From Cinnamomum chago (taxonomy: Eukaryota; Streptophyta; Magnoliopsida; Laurales; Lauraceae), in the NCBI GenBank assembly GCA_038049695.1, contig CP142453.1, positions 15,070,001-15,134,000 on the forward strand: a DNA stretch of 64,000 nt. The letters run 5' to 3'. Below the pieces are notes generated by a model that was given only the letters and a program-made list of their open reading frames with translations, was not told the origin of the DNA and made no database searches. How positions within the stretch are numbered: position 1 is the stretch's first letter; the number at the start of each line of letters is the position of its first letter. A program made the translations under genes and the position numbers. Positions 10,190-22,000 of this stretch are shown one piece after another.

Positions 10190-13000
10190 CCTAGTCACTC
10201 TCATGGCTCCCCTCCTCGTCGCCATCCTCCTCGCTATCCTCTGTGTCATCAGAACCTCCATCAGGCTCCTCGGTTGGCAAAAAGCATGAAAGGTCGAGGT
10301 TAGGGAAAGCAACAGAAATCTTCCCTCGAAGCTCCTCATACCCATCAATGAAGGCATAGGCGACGCCCTCCGCTAGCTCTCTCTCAGCCTGAGAAGCTTT
10401 ATCACGCGCGGCCTTCATCTTTGACGCCACGACAATCTCTCTGAGCGACGCCCTCTCGCGGGTCTGTGCAAGTTCAGCCTCCATGAGCGAAGCCCTCTCG
10501 AGGGCCTTCACCAGCTCAGTCTCTGCTCTGGTCTCCCTTTCGCGGGATGACAAGAGCTCAATCTCTGCCCTTATCGCCCTCTCGCGGGATGATAAGAGAT
10601 CAGCCTCTGCCCTGGTCGCCCTCTCGTGGGCTGACGAGAGATCAGCCTCTGCCCTGGTCGCCCTCTCTTGGGCTGACGAGAGATCAGCCTCTGCCCTGGT
10701 CGCCCTCTCGTGGGCTAACAAGAGCTTGGTCTCGAACCTGGTCGCCCTCTCACGGGCCATCGCAAGATCAACCTCGGAAGCTCCCCTAGCAGCTTCAATA
10801 GTAGCAATCTTCCTCTGAGCAATGGAGAGCTCCTTTTGCATGCTCTCATTCTCCTGCTTCAGCTGAGTATTGTGTCAGGCCCTTGACAATAAGCAGACGG
10901 ACGCACTGGAAGTCTGGAGCCATAAGAAACAAAGAAAATGAGAGCACACACATAAAAGTCTGGAGAAAAGGAAACATAAAGCCTTTACCTAAGCCAGACC
11001 CTCTAAGAATGTATCAATGACCCTCTCGGTACCCAAAGAATTGATCTGCGTGACCTCAGGGGGAAACATAAATCTCCCAAGCTTCTCCCGAATCACCTGA
11101 GCATTGCCTAGCATCGGCCCAGCACAAATGGACGCCCCTGCAGGAGCCCCCAGGCGCAGGGGACACGAATGAGGGGCAGAAGGTGCAGTTGGAGAGGAAG
11201 ACTCTCGAATAGCAATCGGGGCAGAAGAGGTCGCTGGCTGGGGAGACACTATGGGAGAGGTCGCCCTATGGGAACACAGTCGTGCCCCCGCTGAAGGGGT
11301 AGATGCGAGAGAGCTAGCCTTGAAAGACACTGGCAGGGAGTCCCCCCTTGTGGTGCTGTCTACCCTCGCCGCCTTGGAAGGAGGGGCACTCCTACTTGAA
11401 AGGAGAGCCCCGATCATCTACCTATCTACTGTTGCAGAAGCAAAAATGTCATTTAAGCATGGAAGATAAAATTTTAAAAAAAAAGGCAGAAGTGAAGTAC
11501 TTTTTCTTTTCACGAGAGGTGTCTGAGAGGGTCCACTAGCTCCGCAACTCTCTTTGAGTAAGAGAACCCTGAGGTCTTTTTCAGGACAATCCTTCACGGC
11601 CTGCAGCTTCCATTCCTGACTCGTGGAGAGTACTGGCGCGTCTACAAAAGGGCAACAAGTAAGCACATAAAAAATATTAATGAAGGGAAAAAGTAGCAAG
11701 TGGGTGGCTTACCAAGTCTTCTGGCGTCTCTCCATCAAGTTGGCACCAATACCCGGTTTGTCTCAGAGGCCCACTCTCCGCCAACAAAAAAGATACGGGA
11801 TTTCCAACTGTGGCAGTTGGAACGTAGACCCGTAAGCAGCTTGTCACCCCTAGGGGTAAGGTAGTACCTATCCCCTGTTTGGGGCCGGAGACTCAATCAG
11901 GCTATAAGCCGCATGGAACTCCACAGGAGAAGCATCCTCGTGATGAACCCTCCTCCATAGAGCAAGAAAGCCAAGCAGAACCCTCCAACCATTGGGTGCT
12001 AACCGCCCCGGGGTCAGTGAGAAGTAATGAAGAACGCGACAAACGGAGGAGGGCATGGGGAACCTAAGCCCAGCTTCGAGCATCTCTTCGTAAATGGCGA
12101 TCTCACCCGAGGAGTCGTCGCAAGCGGGTTCGTCTGTTTCAGCTCGACGACATAGCACAGTGGGAGGAATGCGATAAGAGGAAGCCATCTTAAAAATGTC
12201 ATCATCAGTGTTGAACACGCTTGTAATGGTGCTCACCTTCGACCTGTCGTCATCGACAACCACTTTTCCTCGATACTTTTTGCGACCAAGACGTGCAGTG
12301 CCCACCGCCGCGGCGCCCGAATTCACATCTCCACCAATAACAGGCTGGGTCAGATTCCTCGTTGCTGCAATGGGAGCACCCAAGGAAGGGGCGCCCTGTC
12401 CACCGCGCCCAGCAGCAGCAGGGGCTGCACGCCCACCAGCACTAGCAACAGGGGCTGCACGACGCCCGACAGCAGGGGCGCCCTATCCCCCCTCGTCAGC
12501 AAGCATAAGCGCAGGGGCGCCCGGGCCCACATCAGCAAACACAGCAGCTGGGGCGCCTAGGCCCCTGTCGTCGACCAGCACCACGGCCGCAGCAGGGGCG
12601 CCCCAAGCCCAGCCGCTGCCTCGCCGCCCGCACCAAGGGCGCCCACTGTCTTGCCAGCCAACTCACCTGCAGCAGCCCGGGGCGCCCCGTCCGACGCCGT
12701 CCGATCACCCGCCGTGCGCAACAGACGCAGGCGCTGGGGCGCCCGCCTGGACGCCCCATCTCCCTTCAGCCACGAGTGCAGCAGGCCCATCCTGGGGCGC
12801 TCGCCCGTGGACCGCCACGACAACAGATGCAGGCGCGCCCCCGGCAATGCTCCGTCCTCCGCCTTTCCTGACAGCAGCATGGCTGGCCATGCCCAGCCCC
12901 TCCTTTCCATTGCCCAATACCTCTTTCTCTTGCTGATAGTCCATGGTGGTAGCCCATTTTTTCTTCTTTTTCCTTTGAACAACAAGGAGATACAAGTGGC
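10190..13000 (-). mobile_element. Antisense ORF region of the Tat element (gypsy-type 'putative transposase' domain plus coiled coil)
   Basis: Between integrase and the 3' LTR, coding capacity is on the opposite strand. Around 11.87-12.38 kb it encodes the domain annotated in plants as 'transposase (putative), gypsy type' (YEEMLEAGLRFPMPSSV, APNGWRVLLGFLALW). Around 10.19-10.84 kb it encodes a long charged coiled coil with an acidic tail. Small open blocks between them are separated in a way that fits an intron-containing antisense transcript, as reported for this lineage. Upstream (12.4-13.0 kb) is a GGCGCC-rich Pro/Ala/Gly stretch. Function is unknown in the family. Fossil, with an unknown number of breaks. 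Confidence 0.75.
10490..10790 (-). repeat. 45-bp tandem repeats encoding a 15-residue coiled-coil unit
   Basis: Around six 45-bp units encode variants of HERATRAEADLSSAQ on the minus strand; the DNA units (for example CAGCCTCTGCCCTGGTCGCC) are close copies in the middle and diverge towards both ends, the pattern of repeat expansion by unequal exchange. Confidence 0.8.
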
Positions 13001-13143
13001 TGCCATCTCTCCTTTTTTACAAGAATAAGGTGTCTACTCTCTCTCTTCTTAAAGAAAAAATTGCAGGTGGCTGCCCTCTTTGATGGAACAAAAAGAAGGT
13101 GCAAGAATCCCAAATAAAAAGCAAAATGGGCAAAAGCCCTCTC

Positions 13144-13151
13144 TATTTATA
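13144..13151 (-). promoter_or_regulatory. Candidate TATA box for the antisense transcript
   Basis: TATAAATA on the minus strand lies in GTTTATAAATAGAG, a near-consensus plant TATA context, between the 3' LTR and the antisense ORF region and pointing into it. It sits about 0.76 kb upstream of the gypsy-type domain. Function inferred from sequence and position only. Confidence 0.5.
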
Positions 13152-13365
13152 AACTCTTGCTCTAGGGTTTTCAAAGGAGAAGAGCCCTAAACCACAAGAA
13201 CTCTTCCGTAAAATTCAGAGAGGGAAAGAACCGCCAGAAGGACTTTTCTGTGAAACCCCGAACGCGGAGACGGATAGTGTTTGGGAGAACAACTAACGCT
13301 CGGCATGAAAAAGCCTGGATATTCAAAATGTCTCCCTTTCAAAGTTTTCTTTGGCGCGAGACATT

Positions 13366-13375
13366 GAGGGGCAAA
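13366..13375 (+). other. Polypurine tract of the Tat element
   Basis: GAGGGGCAAA lies immediately before the TGATGGGCC start of the 3' LTR, the expected position of the plus-strand primer. Confidence 0.7.
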
Positions 13376-13648
13376 TGATGGGCCAGGCCCAAATGACTCA
13401 GTCCACGGTGGCAGGTCAGGTCAGAGTGACCCAAGTCCGTGATGAGCCCGGGTCTAAATCTACCCATTAAGGGCTGGGTCCAAATCCACTAAATGATAAA
13501 GTCAGCGTGTCGTTCCATCTACCTGCTTTACCAAGTCGTGCGGAGGAGATCTTACCTACTCTTCTGTTGAGGGCGGTTCGGAAGACTCCACCAGAATGGA
13601 GCGTACGTCGCTAAGGAATCGTCCCCATCCGTTAGGGGAAGAGTATAA
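13376..13648 (+). repeat. 3' LTR of the Tat element, truncated
   Basis: This matches the first 272 or so bases of the 5' LTR, up to GAGTATAA, where a different LTR begins. The remaining ~220 bp of the LTR were not found anywhere downstream in the window, so either a very large insertion separates them or they were lost. Confidence 0.9.
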
Positions 13649-15752
13649 TGTTGAGTTCATGAATTTGCACAATTACGCATCATATTAAGATGAATTAGAG
13701 ATTTAATTGGGTGAATTGCATCATTATTCATCTAATTTCATCATTTCATGCATTTTAACCTAAGAATCTAAATTTTCATACTTTTCATACATTTTCTGCA
13801 TTAACTTAGACTGTTTTGCAAATTTTCTCCGAAGAGTCCCAATTGGAGTAGAACTCTGTCCGGATGGGTCCCGCTTCAATATGGGCTCTTCACTATTTAA
13901 TGTGTTAAATTAGAATGTGCAGAAAATGAGAATTGCAGACCTCTGTTACGGAGCCCACTTTCAAGCACATTGTCATCCTGGGCCCTGCATTGCTGAATTG
14001 AAGTAAATTGAAGAATTCACCATATGGGTCCACACACAAGCCATATGCAAATAAATCAAAGGAGGGGTCCACTCATCATATCACTTGAAGAATCCTAACT
14101 ACAGAAGAAGACTTCTCATAGGGCCCACTATTCAAACAGATGAAATGTCTCACATGGCAGGGTCCACAGTGGTTGCAAATTTGAAATTATTAATGGATAA
14201 TTCAAAGAGTATCATTCTGATTGGAACAAAAGAAGAAGAGTTTGAATCATCCACATCTGATGTCCTTTCAAAGAAGAAAGTTGTGCAGAGATAGAATCCA
14301 TTGCAAATCAAATTTTAAAAGCTAATCCCGTTTTTCTCAGGACAACTAATCTTCAAATGGCCATAACTTTCAATCCGACCGTCGGATCGATGAAATTTAC
14401 CTACCGTTGGAAAGCTTATTCAAAGTAGATATCCGTGGAGCCCAAGAACGTGCAAATCAGAGCTATATCGACAAAGTTATGAGTCCGGAGATTTTCATGT
14501 TCATTTTTAGACGGGATTGCAAATTAAATCCACACCATTTGCCAAAGCTTTGCTACAAATTCAATTTCAGATTTGAACTTATCAAAAGGAGTGGGCCATA
14601 GCATGGGAAATTTCCAAGTGAAGAGAATTTAAGAGGAAGTCCTTGTTGGCTAGGGAATCTAACTAAGCAAGTCTTGTCCAAAAAGTTAACATCTCTCCAA
14701 AAGTTACTAAGAAACTCACCTTAACTTGGAAAGCAAGAAGAAGACTTACCAAAGAAGGAAGATTCTTTTGCTAAAAAAGAGGATCTAGAGAGAAAGAATA
14801 GGGAGCTCATGCCCTATTTAAAGAAGGCTTTGGATGTCAAAATGAAAGAACCCTCTTCTAAAAAAGAATTGTCTCACGTGGAACTCTCTCTCTCTCCCTC
14901 ATATATTCCCTTCTTTATTTCTTCTTTTCCAATTTTTAGCTAGTTTCTTTTCTCTTTTATTCTTTTGGTAGCCTTGGGCCATGTCCAAGGATTTATTTTG
15001 AAGGAGAATCTTTGTGAAGGAGAAGTTGTAGTTGCCATGAAGTATTCAATGAAAATCATATCTTTTGCAATGGCTGGCTAGATTTCTGGATTGGAGCACA
15101 CAGATGAAGTTAAGTAGATTTTTAATTTAATCTATGTTATTTTTCTATTACCATTTTGTCTCTTTTAAATGCATGCTCTATTAGAATAATAGATCTGTCT
15201 TCATGCCTTAGGCAACCTCTGTTTTGATTTCTAATGAAAATAATTTGATGATTTATACTTATTTTGATAGATTATGCTTAGGGCTGAGATCCTTTGATAG
15301 TTTATGCTTAATTTGATGAATCATGCTTATGATTTTTCATTCTTTTATGAGGTGAAGGAGGTCTTGGGTTGTAAACTTATTCTTTTTAAAAATTGATTTT
15401 TGCGAAAGACAAATCCTCCGGATCCGAAACATTGATTTGTTTCTGATCTGAGTTATTTTGAGACAAATAGTAGAATAATTGCATGGATGGATTAATTATC
15501 TTGCTTAGTGGATTCTGGATGCTCTGATCTGTTTTATTTATTTGATTGGTTTGTGTTTTGAATTTTGTCTAGTTTTTCTTACATCTCAATTATTTATTAA
15601 TCCTTAATTTAAAAAAATAAAATAAAATAAATTCAGATTTTTAAATTTTAACTTAGTAGTGCTCCTTGTGGGATCGACCTGTAATTGCCACTATCTCAAC
15701 AAGATAACTGTGCACTTGCAGTAATTTTAATGGATTGATTTAATTCACATCA
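13649..15752 (+). mobile_element. Large Gypsy LTR (Athila/Tat-like), first LTR of a truncated element or solo LTR
   Basis: The block begins TGTTGAGTTCATG exactly where the Tat 3' LTR stops and ends in CACATCA, giving TG...CA ends over 2.1 kb. Internal phrases such as GGCCATAACTTTCAATCCGA, CCGTCGGATCGATGAAA and the closing GTGGGATCGACCTGTAATTG are typical of long Athila/Tat-type LTRs. It is followed by a degenerate primer site and some leader. No second copy is in the window. No gene content. Confidence 0.65.
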
Positions 15753-16190
15753 AGTTTTTTGGTGGTCTTTTCCTGGTGAGCTCGAGTCCTATGGTCTCGT
15801 TTCTACTTTATTTTAATTAATATTTAGGTTACTATGTGAGAGGTGGTTAAACCTAATTGGGCAAGGATCTGGTGATGAAATCCAGTCCTTATCTGATTGG
15901 GGTAATTGCCCTTAACTAAGTGTGTGGGGTCCAATTTACTTGGTGTGTCAATCATACAATCATATTTGCTGAAATTTAAATCACCCAAGCCCCACTTGCA
16001 AGTAAAAGATTCGTGGGGTAAAGTTTAGAAACTCTTACAGCGGGCCCACGCTAATCCTTAAATTGTGTAAGCTTAACCTCTTTTGGCAGATTTTGCAATT
16101 CTGAGAGCAATCTGAGAGCAACTTGTTTGCTTAGAGCAAATCCACGTAGTTTCCTATTTTTGTGCAACTCTCCTCTTAGCAAGGTAACCT
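15753..16190 (+). mobile_element. Degenerate primer site and leader of the preceding Gypsy element
   Basis: AGTTTTTTGGTGGTCTTTTC resembles a decayed AGTTTTTGGCGCCGTTGCC primer site. What follows, including GGTTACTATGTGAGAGGTGG, reads like untranslated leader rather than gag. The right boundary with the next block is not clear. Confidence 0.4.
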
Positions 16191-19100
16191 ATAAAAAAAA
16201 AACTCTTGTTAGTAATTCCTAAGTTAAGAAACCAAATCAAATTCTATCATATCCTAATTTAAAAAAAAAAATTCAAAAGACACCAAGTTAATAATCCCGA
16301 CTCTCACTCATCAACTCATCATCTCATCACTCCAGATCGGCACGGTATGACACCTTGCCGTCTTAACCACACAGCTCATCATGATAGCTTCACAATACTC
16401 AACTAGCTCCTACCGGGGATGATCAGTCCACAGGCTGAGCTTAAATCAACCGAGTGAATGTTCATGCCGACTCAAGAATAACTCTAAGGTCTGTGTCTGT
16501 CTAGGCTTTGCCTTGCGTGAACAAGGTCCTAACAATATCTCTAAGAGGTCTACACATCTCAATACAGTCTCTGGATCTCATTCAAGGTCCAGGCCCACTC
16601 GTTGGATCCATACCAAGGCCCATCAGTACATGGCCTGGTCTATAACCGTCCAAACGAGGCAACAATCCATCTACTACTGACAAACAGTTCCATACAATCC
16701 ATAACATCTTAACAGTCCAATAGAAACTACCTCTTCAGCTAAAGGGTTCACATCTCCACACTTAGGCCCAATAAGGGCCCGCCTAGACACAGACACGGGT
16801 CAATGATCTCCGAAATCACACCGTCGGGTCACCTCTAGATACCCTAGGTTCAGGTCTTCCAATTATGATTAATTAATAGCAAACAGCTAATCTAAAGATC
16901 TAAGAATGACAGAGTAAAATAACATTGAAGTATAAACTTCAATCAGGGAATCAACGGGGAAAAGCAACGGTCCAATCCTAGGTAAATGGGCCACTTTAGG
17001 TTCGGGTCTATCTCCGGTAATTCGATCTCTAAACGATGTCATTAATGCCGTAAAATATCGTATTTGGTGCTTAGTTAGTTAATGGCATCTATGACAACTC
17101 TTAGAGGTCGAATCATCTTAGATTATCAACCAAAACTCTAAACAGTGATCCCCGCGAGTCAAGGTTGAGCCACACCGTTGACTCGGGCTTAGGACACTGA
17201 CAAATGCTCATTTGGATGGTCAATGGGCCCCACAACTGATCATATCTCCTAAGTGTTGAAAACTGGAACAATCAGGGTTTTCCAGGTGAACCTGATGTGT
17301 TGTGAGCTCGGTTGATTTCCTGGCCGGGAAGATCAACCGAGTGCACTGACAAACCTGAGTCAGGCTTCCTGGATAACTCAATTCATTTCTATAGGCTTAC
17401 AGCGTGTCCGGTCAAACAACCTGGCCTGGATGATTGACCGCATACTCTGAAAACCTTAGAAAGATTGATGATCCAGCTTTAAACACTTTTGAAATATTAA
17501 TTCTAAGTTTCAGGTTGATTTGGGCGCAAACAGTCTGAGTTTCGGGTGAAAAACCAACTTTCAGTCATTTCTAGTGAAAACCATGTAAACGGGTCAACCT
17601 GGGCTAAGCCGGGTCAACCAAACTGATTAAAATGGGTTTTCTACAAGAATATGGCTGATGGCCAATTTTCCATCAAAACCTAGTTGTCTCGGTCGACCAG
17701 GATGGGTCCCAGTCGATCCAGACAACAGAAACTCTCCCTGCAGAACAGAGCTAACTGAGAGCTCTGTTTTTCCAATTTTCAGTGTTCCCGGTCGACCTAG
17801 AACACTGTCGGGCGAGTCCCCGGGCGTGTCAGGGAAATTCTGCAGAAAATAACTGAGACTCAATTTTTTGGAAACTGCAGTGTTGCCGGTCGACCGAGGG
17901 GGTCTCGGTCGACCGAGAACACTGGGATTTCAGTCCCAGTTGCATTTCTGCAACTTTTCCGTTTCAGCTTCTTTTTCGCCCAAACCACCTCCAATCTCTT
18001 CCAAACTCCACCCAAACACTTCTAATCAATTAATAACACAAAACCCATCCATCCATCACCTTATGGCCCACTGATCTTCCAAATGGGGGGTGAAAACCCC
18101 CATCCATCAGTGACCTTACCATCCAAACAAACACAACAAAGCTCAAATGTAATCTAGACTAAACTGAGCATGTTTAAGAACTAAAAATCACTGAATCATG
18201 AAATAAAACATACACCCTAAGTTATTAGTATGATGCACTTGCCTCTTTAGCTTGAGAATTGATTTGTAGAGAGAAGAGAGAAATAACAGGGGAGGTAAAT
18301 CCAGAAATCAGTCCAGCAGAAATGCTGAGGAGTGGAGAAGAAGAAAATGATCCAGCTGAGCAGCAGCAATAGGAGAGATGGGAGAAGAAGATGATGGACA
18401 CAACAACAGCTATAGTTCTTCAAAGGTTGTTTCCAACGCACGACAGTCTCCCAGGTGAGAACTCCAGCACAGATTCAGTCCAGCTGAGTTTCAGCTATAG
18501 TGACTGGGAAGGAGGAAGTGGAGAAGAAGAGGGTGATGCAGCAGCTACTATCAAGAAGAAATTCCAGCAACAGCACAGTAACAGTAAGTGCAACAGCAGC
18601 TATATCAGAGTGTAGCAGTAGCTCCAGGGGATGATTCCCAGCACACTTACAGTAGCTTGGAGAGTGAGGGAAAAGAGGGAGATGAAGAGGAAGATGTAGT
18701 GGCTGTAGCAGTAGCCACCCAGATGGAATTTCCAGCAGTGTAGAGAAGAAAGAGGGGTAATGGCAGCAGCTCTGAAAAATGGGTTCCAGTAATAGCAGCT
18801 CTGCTGTAGCTTCTAGGTGGAAATCCAGCAGAGTCACAGATGAGAGAAATGAAGAGAGGAAGAAGGAAAATGGGGTGCAACAGCTTCTCACTAAAATCCC
18901 AGCAACAGTAGCTGGTTGTCTCTCTCCAACGTATGAGAGGAAATGAAGGAGGAGAAGAGAGTTGCAATGGAAATGAAGGTAGTTGGGAGTGGTTTTCTTG
19001 GGAAGAGGGCTGGGAGTTATCTTGGGAAGGGGGCTGCTTAGGGTTTAGGGTTTATTGCAAATGGGAGTTAAGAGAGGTTTTATAGTTTTTAGGTGAGATG

Positions 19101-19533
19101 GTTAGTTACTAGTTTAGCCCTAGGGTTTAGTGGAATTAGGGTTAGGGTTTGAGGTTAATTTGGTCATTAGGGAAGAAGGTTCTAGAGGGCACCTTTAGCT
19201 TACACTAACCCTCTTAATTAACTTAATTAATTAGACTCTACTAACTAAGCCTAAGATTAACACAACACCCAACTTAATTGAAAATTCTACACAACTAAGC
19301 TAATCTAAGTAGAAACTAGGAGAATCTAACTCACCTCTCTATCAAATCCTAATTAGCACAAAATAAGGAGTAATTAACCAAGATTAACAAAGATTAGCAA
19401 TAATTAGTAGTAATTAGCAAAGATTAGCGAGGATTAGCGAAGATTAACATAATTAAATAATAATTAACATAAGTTAGAGTTAATTAGTCTATAAAATAGC
19501 CCTTAGAGGGCCCACCAAGGGTGGGACCTCACA
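16190..19533 (-). mobile_element. Reverse-oriented LTR-like block (Del/Tekay-type terminus), probable solo or truncated LTR
   Basis: On the minus strand it starts TGTGAGGTCCCACCCTTGG, the form of start seen in plant Del/Tekay chromovirus LTRs. The body has no coding potential; it has GTCGACC-rich phrases around 17690-17925 (CGGTCGACCGAG and variants), a low-complexity CAGCAG/GAAGAA stretch at 18290-18960 and an ATTAGCAAAGATTAGC-like repeat at 19370-19450. No primer site or gag is recognisable at the other end, so the left limit is approximate. Confidence 0.45.
19370..19460. repeat. Short degenerate repeats of (A)AAGATTAGC
   Basis: Eight or so imperfect 8-12 bp units such as GATTAACAAAGATTAGCAA recur, within the LTR-like block. 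Simple-sequence expansion. Confidence 0.6.
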
Positions 19534-19534
19534 A

Positions 19535-21020
19535 CCATTGTTCAAAATCGTGGTATCGGCTGGGATATAAAAACCAATATGGTATCGATATTGGTCGCGA
19601 TTATTGGCCCGTCGTGGTGTGAGTTTTTTTTTAATCCAAAAAATCCATAATATTAGAAAATGCTGAAAAATAATATTTTTTCCATTAGTAATAACAATAA
19701 ATCAAAACATCAGTCACTTTAAGTCATGAGTTTTGTCTGCGTCGCTGATTCACTGTCTTCTCCAGTATTTTATATAATGCAGTCATTATTTTGGCTCATG
19801 GTCAATTTATTAGTGTAAAATATAAAAAAATAAAGATAACATATCAATTATCATCTATCAGTCACTCAACCATTAAATAAGTTGTGAAATTCAAGACCAT
19901 GAAGATAGCATTTTAAAATGTGAAACATGATGATGAGATAGATAAATCATAAAGCACTTGAACATCAAAAGGTTTATGGTTTACCTGAAATTAGGGAGGA
20001 CCAGAGAGAGAGATTGATGAATATGACAGCCTAATTCCAAGTTAATCTCTTGAAGATAAGTTCTAGATTTGTGGGCCATGTGAGAGCAGACTCTACCACG
20101 ACCGCCCCTACCTTGGAATCTATGTCAAACGTAGATGGGTCCCATGGTGCATTTGATTCATCAATTTTCTTCCGCGGGCCCCAAATTCTAAAATTCCCTA
20201 CAAAAAAAATAAAAACAAATGTCAAAGAATAATTTATTCATATAGGGAAAGAATTATGCAAGATGCGGGCCCAATTCACACTAAATAAATTCATAAAATG
20301 TCACCATTTTATCAAATCTTCGATTAAATCATTGGTGCAAATAAAATTCATCATTTCATGTGTAAATAAAAAGTAATGAGAAATTTGTGACTTTCAATGC
20401 CAAAAATAGAAAAATTCATGATTTTATGTGAAAATGAAAATTTTCAATGAGTTTTGACTCAAATTCAAACTTTGATGCCCACAAACATAGAATTATGATT
20501 TTTTTACTAAAATAATCCATAATTTGATGATTAAGTCCTTAATTAATTCTAAAATAATAATGAAATTATGTATTTTTAAGGACTTATCACAAGTGGAGTG
20601 TCGCACGGGATCGATATCATCATCATCATCATCATTTATTCGGTATGGATTAAAAAGATACGTTCCATAAAATGATTTCTTGAAGGATTAAGAGTTAAGA
20701 GTGGTGGAAATATGGAAGAGAAATAGCCAATGAGGAGGGGCTGCTAAGGAGATGAGGGGAAATGAAGAGGATGAGGGAATGAGGGTAAAAAGCAAAAAAA
20801 AAAAAAAAAAAAGGTTTTATGCCACTCGGCCGATATTTTCAAGATATAGGCCGATATATTGGCTAAACTGGTATTTTCAAAATATCACCCGTGATATGCT
20901 GATATTTTAAGAATATATTGGTGACGGATACCGATACCAGTATCACACCAATATATCGGATCGATTTTAGTTGATACTAGTCGAAATGAACCGGTATGAG
21001 CCCAAGATTCAAAACCTTGG
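19535..21020. mobile_element. Non-autonomous TIR DNA transposon remnant, about 1.49 kb
   Basis: The ends are imperfect inverted repeats: CCATTGTTCAAAATCGTGG on the left and, reverse-complemented, CCAAGGTTTTGAATCTTGG on the right. The termini inside are both full of GATATCGG/CCGATAT-like motifs (for example CGGCCGATATTTTC). There is no transposase. It includes a (CAT)n run at 20617-20636 and an A-run near 20793. Target duplication is not visible, so the superfamily is open. Confidence 0.55.
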
Positions 21021-21038
21021 CTAGGCCACCTTCGGTTA

Positions 21039-21041
<3 letters not shown>

Positions 21042-21086
<45 letters not shown>
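21042..21086. repeat. (TA)n(TG)n microsatellite
   Basis: About 17 TA units then five TG units lie just right of the TIR element. Confidence 0.95.
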
Positions 21087-21767
21087 GTAAATGAGGAGGC
21101 CATTTTCAACCAATCATTTAGGCACCTCAAGACCTAGCAAACGTTTAAACGTGTCAAAATTCATTAAGCAGTGGAACAACTGGAGATGCCCAGGCTGGTT
21201 ATGGTTCAAACCTCATCAACTATATTTTTCCTTAAACTGTTGTAGCCTCAAATTCATGATCAAAGCCGTCTGTCTTCTTTATAGGCTAAAAGACCCTCTA
21301 TACTGTGTTATTTCAATTCCTAAATTTTCATGGATTTTGAAAATTTTCTGAAAATGTCCACAAAAATCCTAACTGATCGATCTGTTTTTTCTGCGCTTAT
21401 ATGGGCCATGATATAAACCATTTAATATTCTCATATTAATGATAACCGTTAAGACATTTAATTAATATCTTACTTCCTAGTAATTTTGACAAATTTGTGA
21501 AAAAGTCTAAGAAAATTGAGGCATGTCTAAGCCATTGGATGTACTTATTTGAAAAGGATAATTTTGACAAATATGACAATGTATTTCATATGTATAGCAT
21601 TTGCAAAAGTAAGACTTGCAAATATAAAACCCACTTTTTCTTTCATCTCATGCATAAAAGGCAAGCAACCCATTTTCATCGAGATCTTTCCGTCCCACAC
21701 TTCCAAAGACAAATTTGATAATAACACGTGCAAATTAGTTCTCATGAGAATCAAACCCAATGTCATT

Positions 21768-21770
<3 letters not shown>

Positions 21771-21809
<39 letters not shown>
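21771..21809. repeat. (TA)n microsatellite
   Basis: About 19 TA units directly abut a MITE terminus at 21810. Confidence 0.95.
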
Positions 21810-21813
<4 letters not shown>

Positions 21814-21989
21814 GTTTCAAGTGCATCCATCCCTCACCATAGGGTGAAGGATGCTTCCATAATTAAGAATTTTCTAGTCCAAAAGTTACTTTTCCAGTAC
21901 ATAGGGTGAGGTACACTTCTTTGTCTTCATGAGTAAAAAGGAAAAGTGTCATCACCCTATGGTAAGGGATAGATGCACCTGAAACTTCC
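21810..21989 (+). mobile_element. MITE with inverted termini (AAGTTTCAAGTGCATC family)
   Basis: The left terminus GAAAGTTTCAAGTGCATCCA and following CCCTCACCATAGGG pair with the right terminus CCCTATGGTAAGGG ... GCACCTGAAACTTCC. It is 180 bp, AT-rich and non-coding. A second copy with clear target duplication is at 29271-29443 and a fragment at 60058-60105. Confidence 0.75.
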
Positions 21990-22000
21990 TTAATAGAGGT

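Larger units (their letters stand above)
3687..13648 (+). mobile_element. Ty3/Gypsy LTR retrotransposon, Tat group, broken and 3'-truncated
   Basis: The parts, in order, are a 5' LTR, a primer site, a GC-rich leader, gag, protease, reverse transcriptase, RNase H, a second (additional) RNase H, integrase, a long 3' region carrying an antisense ORF, a polypurine tract and a truncated 3' LTR. The additional RNase H and the antisense gypsy-type ORF are diagnostic of the Tat group of non-chromovirus Gypsy elements. It is a fossil: the coding regions carry a small number of breaks, and the 3' LTR ends where another element begins. The two LTR copies differ at roughly a dozen of about 272 shared positions (4-5%), which with commonly used plant rates suggests an insertion one to several million years ago. 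Confidence 0.93.

Noticed and set aside
18291-18967. Overlapping open frames in CAGCAG/GAAGAA-rich DNA
   Set aside because: Low-complexity sequence inside an LTR-like block yields Leu/Ser-rich frames in several phases; not a gene.
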